Positions 34,146 through 45,369 of a stretch of 64,000 nucleotides of DNA are shown in pieces. The translations under genes were made by a program, and so were the position numbers. How positions within the stretch are numbered: position 1 is the stretch's first letter; every line of letters begins with the position of its first letter. The notes beneath the pieces were generated by a model. It worked only from the letters and a program-made list of their open reading frames with translations, searched no databases and had not been told where the DNA came from. Source of the DNA: Diphasiastrum complanatum (Eukaryota; Streptophyta; Lycopodiopsida; Lycopodiales; Lycopodiaceae); NCBI GenBank assembly GCA_029204225.1, contig CM055100.1:63707067-63771066 (forward strand), in the 5' to 3' direction.

Positions 34146-35239
34146 ATTAGCAGTGATGATTAGAGGTCAAAAAAGTAGGAAAAATGGTGGAAAAGATAAA
34201 ACGATGTGGAAACGACAAAAACTGTGAATTACGAGTGTTGGATGACAAGTATTGTAGTCCAGAGCGCAGATTGGTGTTTAGTATGAGCAAATGATAGCTG
34301 GTAGGAAGTTTGGTTGCAAACGGAGAACTTGGTAATTTCAGTGTAAATTTCGACAGAGCTTCGCTAGCAAAGGTGACAAATGACTCAAATTCAGCCCTTA
34401 TATAGTGGAATTTAGAGTGCGTATTAGGTGAAATCCACTTTCGCTTGCTCAGTTCCACCCAAATTTTGACAGGCACCTTCTTCACAAAATTCTAACACCT
34501 CAAGAAAGTCTGCGAGAGTTCAGAAGGTGATTTGATTGCTATCCAAAGGTTCTGTGAGGGTTCAGGTTGTTTGCGAGGGTTCAACTCTCGCATGAAGTGA
34601 TCTCTCGCACAACTTGTTCCTCTGATTGGATTTTCAAAATCAAACCATGTAGGCAGGCTGATTTCACTGCTCTGATTCCATTTAGGCACCTTGCAATAGT
34701 TGGTAAGATAATTTTGATGCTCTACGAGGGTTCTTAAAATTCAGCTTCTGGGAACTCTCGCACACACTAAAAAATGGTGATTCCTCCATCAGGAACTCTT
34801 GTAGAGATTTTCATGGATGCATCTGGGTCAGATTTGGTGATTGTCCAAGTTTCAAGAGCTATCTCCCAGGGGATCTCAAAAAATCATGAAAAAAGTGGTC
34901 TTTCAAAGTGTTTTTTGACGAGATCTCGAGATTTTCTGATTTTTAACTTTTGTAAACTGGTAATTAGCTTCATCCAGGCTTGATCTGACTGTTGGTAGTT
35001 CTTTGGAAGTTCTGATGCATACTTGGTAACAGATCCATTAGTCAATCTGATGATCTGCTTTCTTCTTGATCCTATCTGGATCTGGATCCTCCTTGGATTC
35101 TGATGGATTTTTTCGATCTTGCCAAATCTGGTCGAATCTTGATGGATCTAGCTTGATTTGGCTTGATCTTCCTAGATCTAGTGGTTATGGTTTAGTTGAA
35201 TAGCTTTTCGTAACGTGCCATCACCAATCTGGATCTCTC
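34146..35239 (-). other. Spacer between L integrase and the extra ORF
   Basis: No convincing domain. Repeated AACTCTCGCA / TGCGAGGGTTC phrases occur between 34510 and 34755. The 65-codon frame at 34689-34492 is unrecognised. Confidence 0.35.
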
Positions 35240-37430
35240 TTACTGTGGTGGCCAGTACTTGTGCAATCGGCTACCGTTGATGGGTGTATCGAATGGTGTC
35301 CCATCTAGCTTTTCTAAATTCATGGCTCCATGATTAAGAATTTTCTTGATCCGATAAGGACCTTTGCCTATGAGTTTTAACTTTCCCTTGGTCGCCTTGG
35401 TTTTATACATCAGAACCAGATCTTCGGAGCGAAGATCCTTCTTTTGTAATCTGTGATCATGCCATGCTTTGCGTCTTTCCTTTTCAGTTGTCAGTGCATG
35501 CACAACTAGTAAGTGTGTTTCACAGAGTTTATGTAGAGCTTCATGGCGTAATTGTAGAGATCTGGACTCATTAAGACGTTGCGTGGTGGCAATCCTTAAT
35601 GAAGGAACTAAAAACTCTACTAGCATTATAACATCTTGACCATATACCAATTGGAAGGGTGTTTGATCAGTGTTTCCTTTATATGTTGTCCTGAATGCCC
35701 ACAATGCAGCATGCAACTTGTGTTTCCAATCTAATATGCTAGCTTCAACTATTTTCGTGAGCATGCTACACAAGATCTTATTGGATGATTCTGCTTGCCC
35801 ATTACCACGAGGATAATAAGGCACACTGATTTTGTGGATCACGAAGAATTTTTCCAACATGACCTTGATGGTCTCATTGATGAAATGGCTTCCGCGGTCG
35901 CTGACTATCTCTACCAGGCATCCAAAGTGCACAATGATATTTTCATAAAGGAACTTGGCAGTGGTCCTAGCATCAGCTACTCTTACTGCCTTGGCTTCGA
36001 CCCACTTGGTGAGGTAGTCTGTGGCTACGATTATGTATCAAGCCTGGGAACTCCTTGCTGTAGGGTGAATTGGACCGATGTAATCCAATCTCCACTTTTT
36101 GAATGGTGCTTGGGCTAAGACCGGGTGCAGTAGGTCATAATTCAATCTCGTTGGCCTTCTTGCCCTTTGGCATACATTGCACTTTTTCAAGTATTCCTCC
36201 GTATCCTTATGAATCGTTGGCCACCAACATCCTGATTGCAGGATCTTGGGAACTATAATGTCAGATGCAAAATGGCCTCCACCCATGCCTTCATGAGAAA
36301 GCGAAATGGTCTGGGTGGCTTCATGAGGAAGAATACACCATCAAAGAATTCCGTCGGGTCCTCTTCGATACAACTAGCCGGCAATTATCTGATAAGATCT
36401 ATCCCTCAAGATCAATTTTCGCTGTTCCACCTTTGGTAGTAGTTTTTCTGGTTGGCCCTGCATTAGATATTCAGCAATGTCGGCAGCCCATTCTGGTATT
36501 GTGTCTATGTAAAATAAGGCAGCATCTGCCAGCTCATCGTCGGGTTGGGTTGCAATCTCCTATCTCTTGATTCGTGACACATGATCTGCCATGTAGTGTT
36601 GTTTTCCCTTGCAAAGTACTATCCGAAAATCAAATTCCAACGACAGAAGTAGCCATCTAGTGATTCTTTCATTGTTGCAAGTTTTATTAACGAGATAGAT
36701 CAAGGGTTGATGGTCCGTATAAAAAGCAAAATGTGTGGCCATCAAGTAGTGTCAAAATTTCTTAACTGCATAGATCATTGCCAGTGCTTCTCGCTTTGTG
36801 GTTGAATAATTCATTTTGGTATCACTAAGCTGTCAGCTTGCAAATCGAATTGGAAAATTTTTTTTGTGTTCACCTGGCTGGGTTAAGACTGCTCCAACTG
36901 CATACTTCGATGCGTCCGTATGCACGTAAAACTCAATGGACCAATTGGGTGGCCGTAAGATTGGTGCTGAAACCAATGCATCCTTAAGCTTCTAAAAAGT
37001 CTTTAGGGCTTCCTTGTTCCAATGTAGATCCATCGTGAGTTTGTAAATTTGTCGGGCTAACTCCGCAAAATCAAGAATGAAGATCCTATAATAGTTAGCA
37101 TGACCCATGAAGATGTAGACTTTGCGGATCGTCCTTGGTGGTGGTAGATCAACAATGATCCTGATCTTTGATAGATCTGTGGTGATCCCATGTCTTGACA
37201 CTATATGGTCGAGAATCAAGCCATGTGTCACCCAGAATTGACATTTTTCTGGATTCAGGGAGATCTGGTAGTCGCGACATTTTTGTAACACCTTCTCCAA
37301 ATTCGATAAGTGTTCGGAGTCTAGTCCAATCGTCCAAGAAAATTTTCAGAAATTTTTGCAGATAATCTTTGAATGTCGCCTACATGACTCGCTGGTAGGT
37401 GTTTGGGGCATTACAAAGTCCGAATAGTTA
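35240..37430 (-). pseudogene. Ty3/gypsy element L: RT, RNase H, integrase
   Basis: Order on the minus strand: RT fragment from about 37430 with FLDDW and SLNPEKCQFWV; RNase H with FYTDHQPLIYLVN at 36745-36560; integrase zinc region (CWWPTIHKDTEEY, CNVCQRARRPT) at 36286-36038; integrase core and C-terminus at 35932-35240 (VSDRGSHFINET, YYPRGNGQAESSNK, then the GPY-type GKGPYRIKKILNHGA). Style fits the plant Tat/Athila branch. Gag and protease are absent because RT is cut at about 37430. Frameshifts are seen in RT, and stops between blocks. Nonfunctional. Confidence 0.85.
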
Positions 37431-37867
37431 TGGACTCGGCTCATTACATTCGCCGCGTCCATTTACATTTACTTTATTTTATGCATAAGCAGGCCTTGGG
37501 CCCTTTTTTATTCATTAGTGACACTTAGACTATATGGTTGGCCTTTGGCCTTATTATTCATTATTAGGCCATTTGGACATATTACTGGAGAGTGGGGGCC
37601 TTTTTGGAGGACGCACCATTTTCCCTCCCAGTTGGGCCCTAGCCACCGGAAGCTTCCTTTTAGGGCTTCCTCTTGGCTATAAGTAGGGAAACTGTGTTAT
37701 TTGTTATTCATCTGATGATATTGATCTCTCTCTTTAGTCTTCTTAATCTCTCTCTTTCCTGCTTTCTAGGGTTAAGTCTTGCTTATGTGCTGCTTTCATA
37801 GCTTAAGTCTTGCTTATGTGATGCTTTCATAGCTTAGCTTTAGATCAGCTGTGGCTTTATTCGTAAC
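37431..37867 (+). repeat. Probable 5' LTR / leader of gypsy fragment M
   Basis: Ends immediately before a TGGTATCAGAGC primer-type site. Contains TTGGGCCCTTTTTTATTC and a direct repeat of a 34-bp phrase (GCTTAAGTCTTGCTTATGTG block) around 37785-37845. No second LTR copy is found, so the edges are inferred. Confidence 0.45.
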
Positions 37868-37868
37868 T

Positions 37869-37880
37869 TGGTATCAGAGC
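37869..37880 (+). other. M primer-binding site
   Basis: TGGTATCAGAGC followed by AC. Initiator Met-tRNA-type site. Confidence 0.65.
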
Positions 37881-38562
37881 ACTTTCCTGATTGCTGGATT
37901 TCAGATCTGATTATCTATTTGGGTGCCCATTTTCCTTGCTGATTTTTCTCTTTTTGCGGAGGGCTTTCGTCTCTTTGCTTCAGCAACATTCAGCATAGTT
38001 TGGAGGAGGACCAGCTCCCATCATTTTCCTTGGCGGAGCTTTGGCAGATAGTTAGCGGAAGTACTTCTACTAAATTTGGCGGCCGATTTTTTTTTTTTTT
38101 TTGGGCAGATTATTTCTGGCGCCCAAGTTTCAACCCTCCATTACCCATTTCCAGCTTGTTTGCAGGCTCTCCAGCGCCCAATTCCCTCGTCTCTTTCGTC
38201 CGTTCCTCCTTCCATTTTCAGCCCTCTTTTCACTTTTGTTGGCAAGCTGTCCAGCCGCTTCATACTTGTCACTTTCATCCATTTTTGTCTCTGTTTGCAG
38301 CCCTTTTTCACCACCTTGTTTGCAGGCTATCCATCGCCCATCCTCAATCAAATTTCATGAAATTCCGACTCTGTTTGATATTTCAATTTGTCATTTGCCT
38401 CCTGGCTGTCCAGCGCATTTTCACAGCCTTCATTTTCACTTTTTTTCATTTGCTGATTGCTGTCCTTTCTTAGTTGTGATAATAGTGGTTTTAATAGACT
38501 AATTTGGGGTGGCGACAAGAATCCACTCTCTCAAGTTTTCGTCTATTCCTTCCACTATCATT
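37881..38562 (+). other. M untranslated leader
   Basis: Pyrimidine-rich leader. Overlapping open frames of 90-160 codons here are low-complexity Phe/Leu/Ser/Pro and not credible proteins. Confidence 0.4.
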
Positions 38563-39009
38563 ATGGCACATTCACCTACCCCGAGTGAGACTACTAAGGA
38601 AACCTTATCCGAGCAGTTTCGTCCCATGGATGAGACCCTTTCTGGCCTCGTTCTTCGCTTCCATACCGTTATGATCGGCTTTGCTACTATGCAGTCACAG
38701 ATTGATTCTTTACAGCCTCATGGTCCTGGTAAAGCTCCTATTTTTCCTTTATTTGGGATTCCCCTTCCATTTGGATTTCCATCTTCCTCTGCTAGTCAGC
38801 CTGGTGGTGGACCGATCATTCCACCTAACCCATCTCCTGGTTTCTTTTCACGTCCCCCACTTCCCGAGCCACACTTTGCTCAAGACTTTCGTGATAGGGT
38901 ACAACTTGCTACCTATTCCGGTTCCTCTGACGGGAACTTATTAGAGAATTGGTTTCTGAAGCATCCATGTCCCAGCAATAAACAAACCGACAACAACGCC
39001 CCTCCATGA
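38563..39009 (+). pseudogene. Gypsy gag fragment M
   Basis: ATG start MAHSPTPSETTKETL, a coiled stretch (QFRPMDETLSGLVLRF), a Pro/Phe/Gly-rich linker and the start of a Ty3-type retrotrans_gag domain (RVQLATYSGSSDGNLLENWF). Homology ends near 38955, where the sequence switches to the pre-LTR region of the L family; the frame then runs to a stop at 39007. Zinc knuckle, protease and pol are deleted. Confidence 0.65.
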
Positions 39010-39060
39010 CATATGCAGGCATAGTGTTGAGGGACCGGCACTACTTTGGGCCGAGGACCC

Positions 39061-39763
39061 TGTTGTGGGCATTTCTTGTACAAGAATAAATAGGTGGGTC
39101 CCAGCACTAAAACTACTATTGGCCAAGGCTTGCCAAGTGGGCCCATCACATTACTATACAAGTAGGGTAATAAGTGCGAGGGCACTGGCATCTTGCACGT
39201 ATAAGCCCAACCCAATGAGCACAAGTAGCAAGTTGTAATTCCTAGGAATAAGAGACTAGGGACTTAAAACTTTAAAATGATATTAGGGGCCCTAAGTCAA
39301 GTTGCAAATAAAGAAACTAAAAGGGCCCAAATTAGAACTCACATGAATCATGTGAGTGCTCTTGTGCTTTCCTAGCTCCTTTAGATTTAAGTTGTGTTTA
39401 ATTGAAGGGCTAGGATTAGAATCCTTGCCTTAATGAAGTGGCCAATGAGTGTGAAGGAGACTCACCTCTAAAATCTATAAGAGAGAGTCATTTCCTTTGT
39501 ATTCCATCTTTTTCTTACTAAAGCTCTGCTAGTTCACTTCAGGTCCCTCTCTCTCTCCCTCTCTCTCTCTCCCTACATTGGAATAGACTAGCTTTGGGTA
39601 GGCGCTTGAGCCCCCAAAGCCTTTCTCAACCTAGGCATTCTCTCCCTCCCCCTCTCTACTCTCTCTCTCGTTTCTCTCCTCTCCCTCTCTCTTCATGTTA
39701 TACAAGTGAAGGCGAGGTTGCCGCTCCCAGCCACGAATCCTATGCTACATTGACAACACAACA
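39061..39763 (+). repeat. LTR of the L/M gypsy family, plus orientation
   Basis: About 703 bp with matching ends TGTTGTG...CACAACA. Contains GCCCAATGAGCAC-type blocks and CT-repeat tracts (39541-39700). Preceded by GAGGGACCGGCACTACTT, also found before the L LTR. No flanking 5-bp duplication is visible. Confidence 0.6.
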
Positions 39764-40336
39764 AGGAACTGTATGTTTATGTGTATTGCTTGTAAGACAC
39801 ATGATTTATGAGGCATTGGGGATTCATTAGAAAAATTGTTTGCATAGGATATATGAAATTCTTGGGTGAGTATTTCTGAAGTTGAGAAATAGACTCAATT
39901 CATTAGTGATTGTATCCCAGAGAGCTCAATTGGATAACAAATCATAATGGTTCCAAGAATGACAACTGAATTTCGAGAAATTCAGTAGATTTTTGGATAT
40001 CTAGATTTAGTTCTAGACAGTAATCTCCTGAATGAGGGAATATTTCACTCAATGGTTCATGTAAGTGTTTTACATGAAGGTGATGTTACTAACTTGTAGT
40101 GAGTGTAACCCTGTTGAGAGATTTACCACTTAGTGTACTTTTTAAAATTGAGTTTTACTCCAAAACAAAGATTAACGATTGGAAATAGGTTTATCTCTGA
40201 GTACTTGTTTGATTTGAAAGTTAGACTAAGGATAATGATTTTCTTGGTTAATATTGAAAGTTAGAAGAACTGTTCCTATAATTCTTTCATGTTTTGAGGA
40301 GCTTCTAAGGATAGAAGCAGTTTAAGGGGGGAAGAT
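39764..40336 (+). other. N 3' internal region and polypurine tract
   Basis: Non-coding, AT-rich. Ends in the purine tract AAGGGGGGAAGA at 40324-40335, next to the 3' LTR, which sets N's orientation. Confidence 0.6.
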
Positions 40337-40839
40337 TGTTATGGCCATATTCGATTAAGGACCTGGAATAGTCCTAATATGGTAGACTGGCCCTCCGGTA
40401 TTTGAGATTTGTTGGTCACGCCATGATTTTATTCCATGTCAAGGCCAGTTTGTGATTAATAACCTTGAGAGAACCTAGACACTCTAATTGAGACATATGT
40501 AGCATTGCATGTACGTGTGACGAATATAGGACAAGAGGATTGTATAAAGAGATGTGAACTATCTATAGTTGACCAGCATGGGGATTGCTAGTTGACCAGC
40601 ATGGGGATTGCATGGGTTCATGCACATGAATCTATTTTCTATATATTGAGATAGGATTCCTCCCGTCGACATATTGGGTTTAGATTACCAGTCTATCTCT
40701 TCTTCGCTTGCTTCACATGGCATGGCTTGGGGGCTAGATCCAATATTGATCTAGGTTTGGTTGGGTGGTTTGGCTCTATAGTCTCTCTTACTGTGTTCTC
40801 ATATCCTCATCTTAGGGGTTATCCCTTAGGGTCTTTACA
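40337..40839 (+). repeat. N 3' LTR
   Basis: 503 bp from TGTTATGG to TTTACA. Holds a 23-bp tandem duplication (TAGTTGACCAGCATGGGGAT unit) at about 40566-40611 and a TATATATTGAG motif. Confidence 0.88.
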
Positions 40840-41504
40840 CTTTCAGTCTATTCGTAAGACTTCAATCAATTCGATCTTTACTTGCTATCACAGCTGCCGA
40901 AGATTTGGAAGTTCACCAGATGGATGTTTAGACAGTTTTTCTGAATGGATACATACAAGAAGACATCTACATCTATCAACCCGAAGGTTACGTCCTTCAA
41001 GGCCAAGAACACAAGGTATGCAAATTGCAGAAAGCTCTCTATGGGTTGAAGCAAGCTCCAAGAATCAATCGATTCTTGTTGCAACACAACTTCATTCCAA
41101 ATTCTGCCGACTCTAGTATTTATCTCAGACACGGAGGCCCAAGCTATATCATAATAGCTCTATACGTTGATGACTCTCTGATCATCAACAATTCAAATCT
41201 ATTACTTCATGAGACAAAATCTCTATTCTTAAAGGAATTTGAAATGACTGATTCAAGCCCAGTGCATTACCTTCTTGGAATTGAGATAGCTAAAGATAGA
41301 GCAAGCAGAAGAATTTCCATAAGCCAAGAAAGGTATCTAACCAGTGTACTCGTGACAGGTATGGCATGGAATCTTGCAAGTCGACAGACTTGCTTATAGA
41401 TCTAGATGTAGGAAAAAATAGTAATTATTTTTCCACAGAGAATACGATGAAAGTTTGAATAAATCAAACTAATATCAGTGTCTTCAATTGGGTCTGTTTC
41501 TATG
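40840..41504 (+). pseudogene. Element I, RT continuation
   Basis: Picks up the RT exactly where N interrupted it: SIRSLLAITAAEDLEVHQMDV, then a stop, TVFLNGYIQEDIYIYQPEG, VCKLQKALYGLKQAPR. A short deletion follows, then ALYVDDSLIINNS and the RNase H linker. It is cut again by B at 41504; the flank resumes at 51989. Confidence 0.85.
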
Positions 41505-42206
41505 TGTGAAAGTACCGTACTTTAGGACCATAAATGGATCTACAAAAGATCCACAAGAGTGATTGGATGCTTGCTTAACAATCTACCAAAAAACTAGTCA
41601 TCAAAAAGTTGATCTAGATTGGCAATTTGACAAACAACAAGCATTAACAATCAAAAGCATTGATCAACATTGAAATTCGAGCCCACACATGTGTACTACA
41701 GGCTGTATATGGCCTTTAACTTGAGAAACAAGTAGAAATTGATTTGGTTGCATTTGGATCACAAAAACTCAATGTACATAGTGAACTAGCTTGAGATTGC
41801 CAATGAGCTCCAATAATTTTCTATCTTCTCATTATGGGAGCTTGGAATACATAGCAAATTCGACTTCCTTCTTGAAGTTAGGTGGATTTCCAGCATGTAA
41901 TAAGGAAGCTCACTCACTCTCCTTGACCTAAAATGAAACCCTAGTCTATTTCCTAGAGTCATGCTTGGTAGACAACTAGTTGGCCAAATTTTCACCTTAA
42001 ATCTAGGATTTAGGTCCTATAAACTAGGAATCACTACCAAACTGACATGACCAACCCCATGGAATTGACCTAACCTACATTAGGAGTGGGTTGCCACGTG
42101 GCATTTTGGCCTTACATGTGTGAAACCCAATTATACACAATATTTACAATGTTCTACATGGTTTTTGATCAAGCTAGATTTGCCAATTTTTTGGCAATTC
42201 TTCACA
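41505..42206 (-). repeat. B 3' LTR
   Basis: 702 bp, paired with 51291-51988. The purine tract (rc of CTCCTCAAATTT) adjoins at 42207-42218. Contains near-palindromic CACACATGTGT. Confidence 0.9.
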
Positions 42207-42218
42207 CTCCTCAAATTT

Positions 42219-42414
42219 AGCTTGATCTATTTACAACTCTCTTGCTAGATGAATGAATGCTTTTAGAAGTGTCTAAAAAATCCAGCTACAAACAAGGAAC
42301 TTTTGATACTCCAATAGAGAATGATGTCCATGAAGGATCTTTCACCACCTCTTAAAGGATCCCTTACAAGATGTTCCACAAATGTGTCTATATACATGTA
42401 GCACACTTCAAAAA
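42219..42414 (-). pseudogene. B RT/RNase H boundary scrap
   Basis: The minus strand gives IDTFVEHLV, RDPLRGGERSFMDI, matching the C-terminal end of copia RT in A and D (VDTPMEQDVK, ERSFMDITL). RT catalytic core and RNase H are both deleted. Confidence 0.7.
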
Positions 42415-43871
42415 CTATACATCATGCCAAGCCATGGATTCCAAGGCATTTTGTGCACTTGAAGATACATCAATAAAACTATTAAGTGCATACATAATGT
42501 TTCCAAAGACAACTTGCCTTGCTTGATCCATCCGATTGAGCCTAGATGGCTCCATCTTGATACTCATGGTTCTTCTTGGAGTCCTTGGGTCTTGAGCTTG
42601 CTCCTCCACTTGACTTGACTCCAAACCATCAATGAATTGAATAAGCTGTTGATCCAAAGGTGCTTCTTCAAGTTTATAAATCTTCCACTTTTGAAAGATC
42701 ACATTTCCACCATTGACAACTTCTTTGATGGAAGACAAGTATATTCTACAATCTCTACTGGAAGAGCAAAACACTACCATTATTCCTATCATAGAAATAT
42801 GATAATATTTGGTCCTTACATTAGAATGATCATGCACAAAACATGTGGACACAAAGATTTCCAAAGCAAATGATGTTTCATCTTTTATGACTCTATTCAA
42901 ACTATTACAAAAATAGTTATCCAATGAAACTACTTTATCAACAACAAATGTAGATTTCAAAACATCCCATTTCATTGTCTTGTCATACAAAGTAATAAAC
43001 ACCATGAATCTTAAAGGTAAGAAACAAGTCACCTCATGTCTACTACTACTTTCCAAAAAGTATTCAAATATAGTAGACTCTCCAATGCTCACCACCCTTG
43101 CAAGATGCACACTTGAATGGACAATTTGCATGCAATTTGATGACTCAGCCAATGTCATTGAGGACTCCCTTGGAGCTTTCATGCTTTGAGGCTGATACTC
43201 AAGATCTTACTCCTTTCGATGCTCCTCCTCAATGCAAGCAAGATCACACTTTTCCAAGATCTCCTCTTGAGTGATCTCATCCTTTGCCAAGCTCATTCTT
43301 TCAAAAGCAACACTAGCTTCCAACTTAAACAATCTTCCATGTTTAAATCCCTTTGCAATGCAAACATCATTCTTCAAGATGAAGCAAACACCATGCTTAA
43401 AGTGGACATCCAAACCACTTTCTAAGAGTAGACCAACACTAAGCATATTCTTGGTGATTGATGGTACATAAAGGACATTTTCTAGATCCATGCATTTTGA
43501 GGATTCTAGACACAAAGAGATGGTGCCGACACCATCTATCCTACACTCTTCATCATTTGCAGTAAAAACAAACTTTTTAGCATCATTGAAAGAGTGTAAG
43601 GTTGCAAAAAATTCATTTTCACAAGACATGTGGGAGCTAGCCCCATTGTCGATCCACCAATTGTCTCTTGAATTGCTATTGCTTGTTGGTGAGGATGTAG
43701 ATGGCATCAAGAATACATCTACTTCATCCTCCTCCTCCTCCTTTGCAAGGTTTCCTTGTTTGTCCTCCTCCACTTGTGCTCTTAGCATCTTGTAGCATTC
43801 AAATGCATAATGCCCCTTCTTTCCACAAAATAAGCATTTATGCTTTGACTTGTCCTTTGAACTTGATGCAT
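42415..43871 (-). pseudogene. B gag C-terminus, protease and foreign in-frame segment
   Basis: Continues the B gag across the A insertion. Zinc-knuckle remnant near 43830, Glu-rich linker (VEEDKQGNLAKEEEEDE), then protease WWIDNGASSHMS (DNGA for DSGA) and LYVPSITKNMLSV. After LFKLEA the frame no longer matches copia: about 160 codons (43300-42810; MSLAKDEITQEEILEKC, then VSIGESTIFEYFLESS, KVVSLDNYFCNSLN) replace GAG_pre-integrase and the integrase core. It rejoins copia at the integrase C-terminus (IMVVFCSSSRDCRIYLSS) and linker (PRRTMSIKMEPSRLN). A single TAA at 43207-43209 interrupts the frame; it ends at 42415 (MAWHDV). Confidence 0.75.
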
Positions 43872-43876
43872 CATCC

Positions 43877-44558
43877 TGTTAAAAATTCACAATTCTAGCT
43901 TGACTAGTTTTGGTCATATGACTTGTAAATAGTTAGATGGTCATGATGTGGCTTGTCACACGTGCCAAATAGCATAGGATTCCATTCATAAGGATGTTCT
44001 CAAGTAGACCTAAGTGTTAGAACCTTTGGAATGAGTCCAAATTATGCTTAGATACAAGGGAGAAAAAATAGGAGCTATTTTTGGTAATTTTTGCATTGTT
44101 GAGGGATCTCCAAGATTCCAACCCTAACTTGGTAGGGATGAAAGATCCACCAAAATTAGCATTAGGGATAGGTTTAGGGCTACTCATACCTGCCCAAAAC
44201 CGTGATGGATCATGTATATATAGGTGATGATATCTCACCAAAATCAATCAAGCAATTTCATGTTTTTTCTCTCATAATGGTGCAATTGCTCTCTATGTTC
44301 ATAATTGTTTGAGTACTTGTGATTACTAATGATTATAGGATTGAATGTAGGTCTGGTTTACAGTACTCAGACTGTGGGAGGCCGTACTTTCACACGTGTG
44401 AAGCCTTCTTCAAGGATTTGGGCCATTTAGTGAGGTTCAAGCATAGATTTTTGATGGATTTTGATGGTTCAACTTGTGCTAATCTTATGAAATCATAATC
44501 TATTGTTTCCCTCATCATTTCAAGTGTTTTAGGATCCTTATTTGCTGTAATTTTTACA
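43877..44558 (+). repeat. A 5' LTR
   Basis: 682 bp, TGTTAAAA...TTTTTACA. TATA-like TATATATA near 44213; CACACGTGTG at 44391-44400 and a one-off variant CACACGTGCC near 43944. Confidence 0.97.
44210..44225 (+). promoter_or_regulatory. Candidate TATA box of A
   Basis: ATGTATATATAGG in the 5' LTR, about 350 bp before the LTR end, is the only clear TATA-like motif there. The transcription start is not determinable. The same motif recurs in the 3' LTR at about 49686-49700. Confidence 0.45.
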
Positions 44559-44571
44559 TGGTATCAGAGCC
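44559..44571 (+). other. A primer-binding site
   Basis: TGGTATCAGAGCC directly adjoining the 5' LTR, with no spacer. Confidence 0.95.
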
Positions 44572-45369
44572 TAAAGGCTGAAATGAGCTAAATCCTTGGT
44601 TTTCATTCAATTTGATCACAATTTTTGATCTAAATCTTGTGTAGATTGGATCTTAGCATCTAGTATTGATTCTAGAACTCAAAGTGAGTCAAATACATTG
44701 GAGATTGGTGTTGTGTGACTTCATTTGCAGGTGTTTAGGTGTCTAAAACCAGAGGCAAAGTTGAATTCAATTCACATTACCAAGATAGCAAGCTTTGCTT
44801 GCTCCAAGCATTGATTTCTAAGCGAGTTTTGGAGGTGATTTCATAGAGGAGGCTTTCTAGCATTCAAGGAGAGGGAAGATCAGAGTTTTGGGGACTCTTC
44901 AAGGCTGTTCTAAGGTGTAGTAGGCACCTCCTAAAGTGATTTAGGTTCAGTCCAACCATTGCTTGACTTATGCACCAAATTAGATCAATTTTTCATCAAT
45001 TTTGATCATTTTTTGCTTGTGATTGGATAGTAGATTGTGTTGCATCCTCATTAAGTTCCATTTAGATCTTTTACAAGTGATTTTGGAAGTATATTAGGTT
45101 GCTGAAATTCACTCTTGATCAGATCATTTGGAAGCTTTAATGTTCTTTATAGAAAGAGGGGCAATTCTACTAGTATTGTGTACTTCAATCAAGCAAGTGC
45201 ATTGTTTCTAGTATTCTATGATTTGATTTTGTTAGAGATCATTCTTAGATCTTTATAGGAAGTCTATTACTGATCTTTTCAGGTCCCTAAGAAGTGGGAT
45301 AAGGTAGACCTTCAATCAAATCAATAGAAGTAACCTTCATTTGTGTCAAGTCCTTGATTAGGAGACTAG
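44572..45369 (+). other. A untranslated leader
   Basis: About 800 bp of AT-rich leader before the gag ATG, with no open frame of note. It would carry packaging and dimerisation signals, which I cannot locate by eye. Confidence 0.6.

Larger units (their letters stand above)
30465..40844 (+). mobile_element. LTR element N inserted in I, with nested gypsy fragments
   Basis: CTTTC occurs at 30465-30469 and 40840-40844, and joining the outer flanks restores the RT frame of I (ETF then SIRSLLAITAAEDL). A truncated 5' LTR (30470-30665) and a full 3' LTR (40337-40839) are in plus orientation. The only internal sequence clearly its own (39764-40336) has no coding capacity. The middle is occupied by L and M. 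N may be a non-coding LARD-type element or a gypsy whose body was replaced. Confidence 0.85.

Noticed and set aside
38000-38502. Overlapping Phe/Leu/Pro-rich frames of 94-157 codons
   Set aside because: All arise from a pyrimidine-rich leader before M gag; three frames open at once is a composition effect.
41025-41399. Possible independent RT gene
   Set aside because: It is the continuation of element I RT after N; the CTTTC duplication and frame restoration show this.
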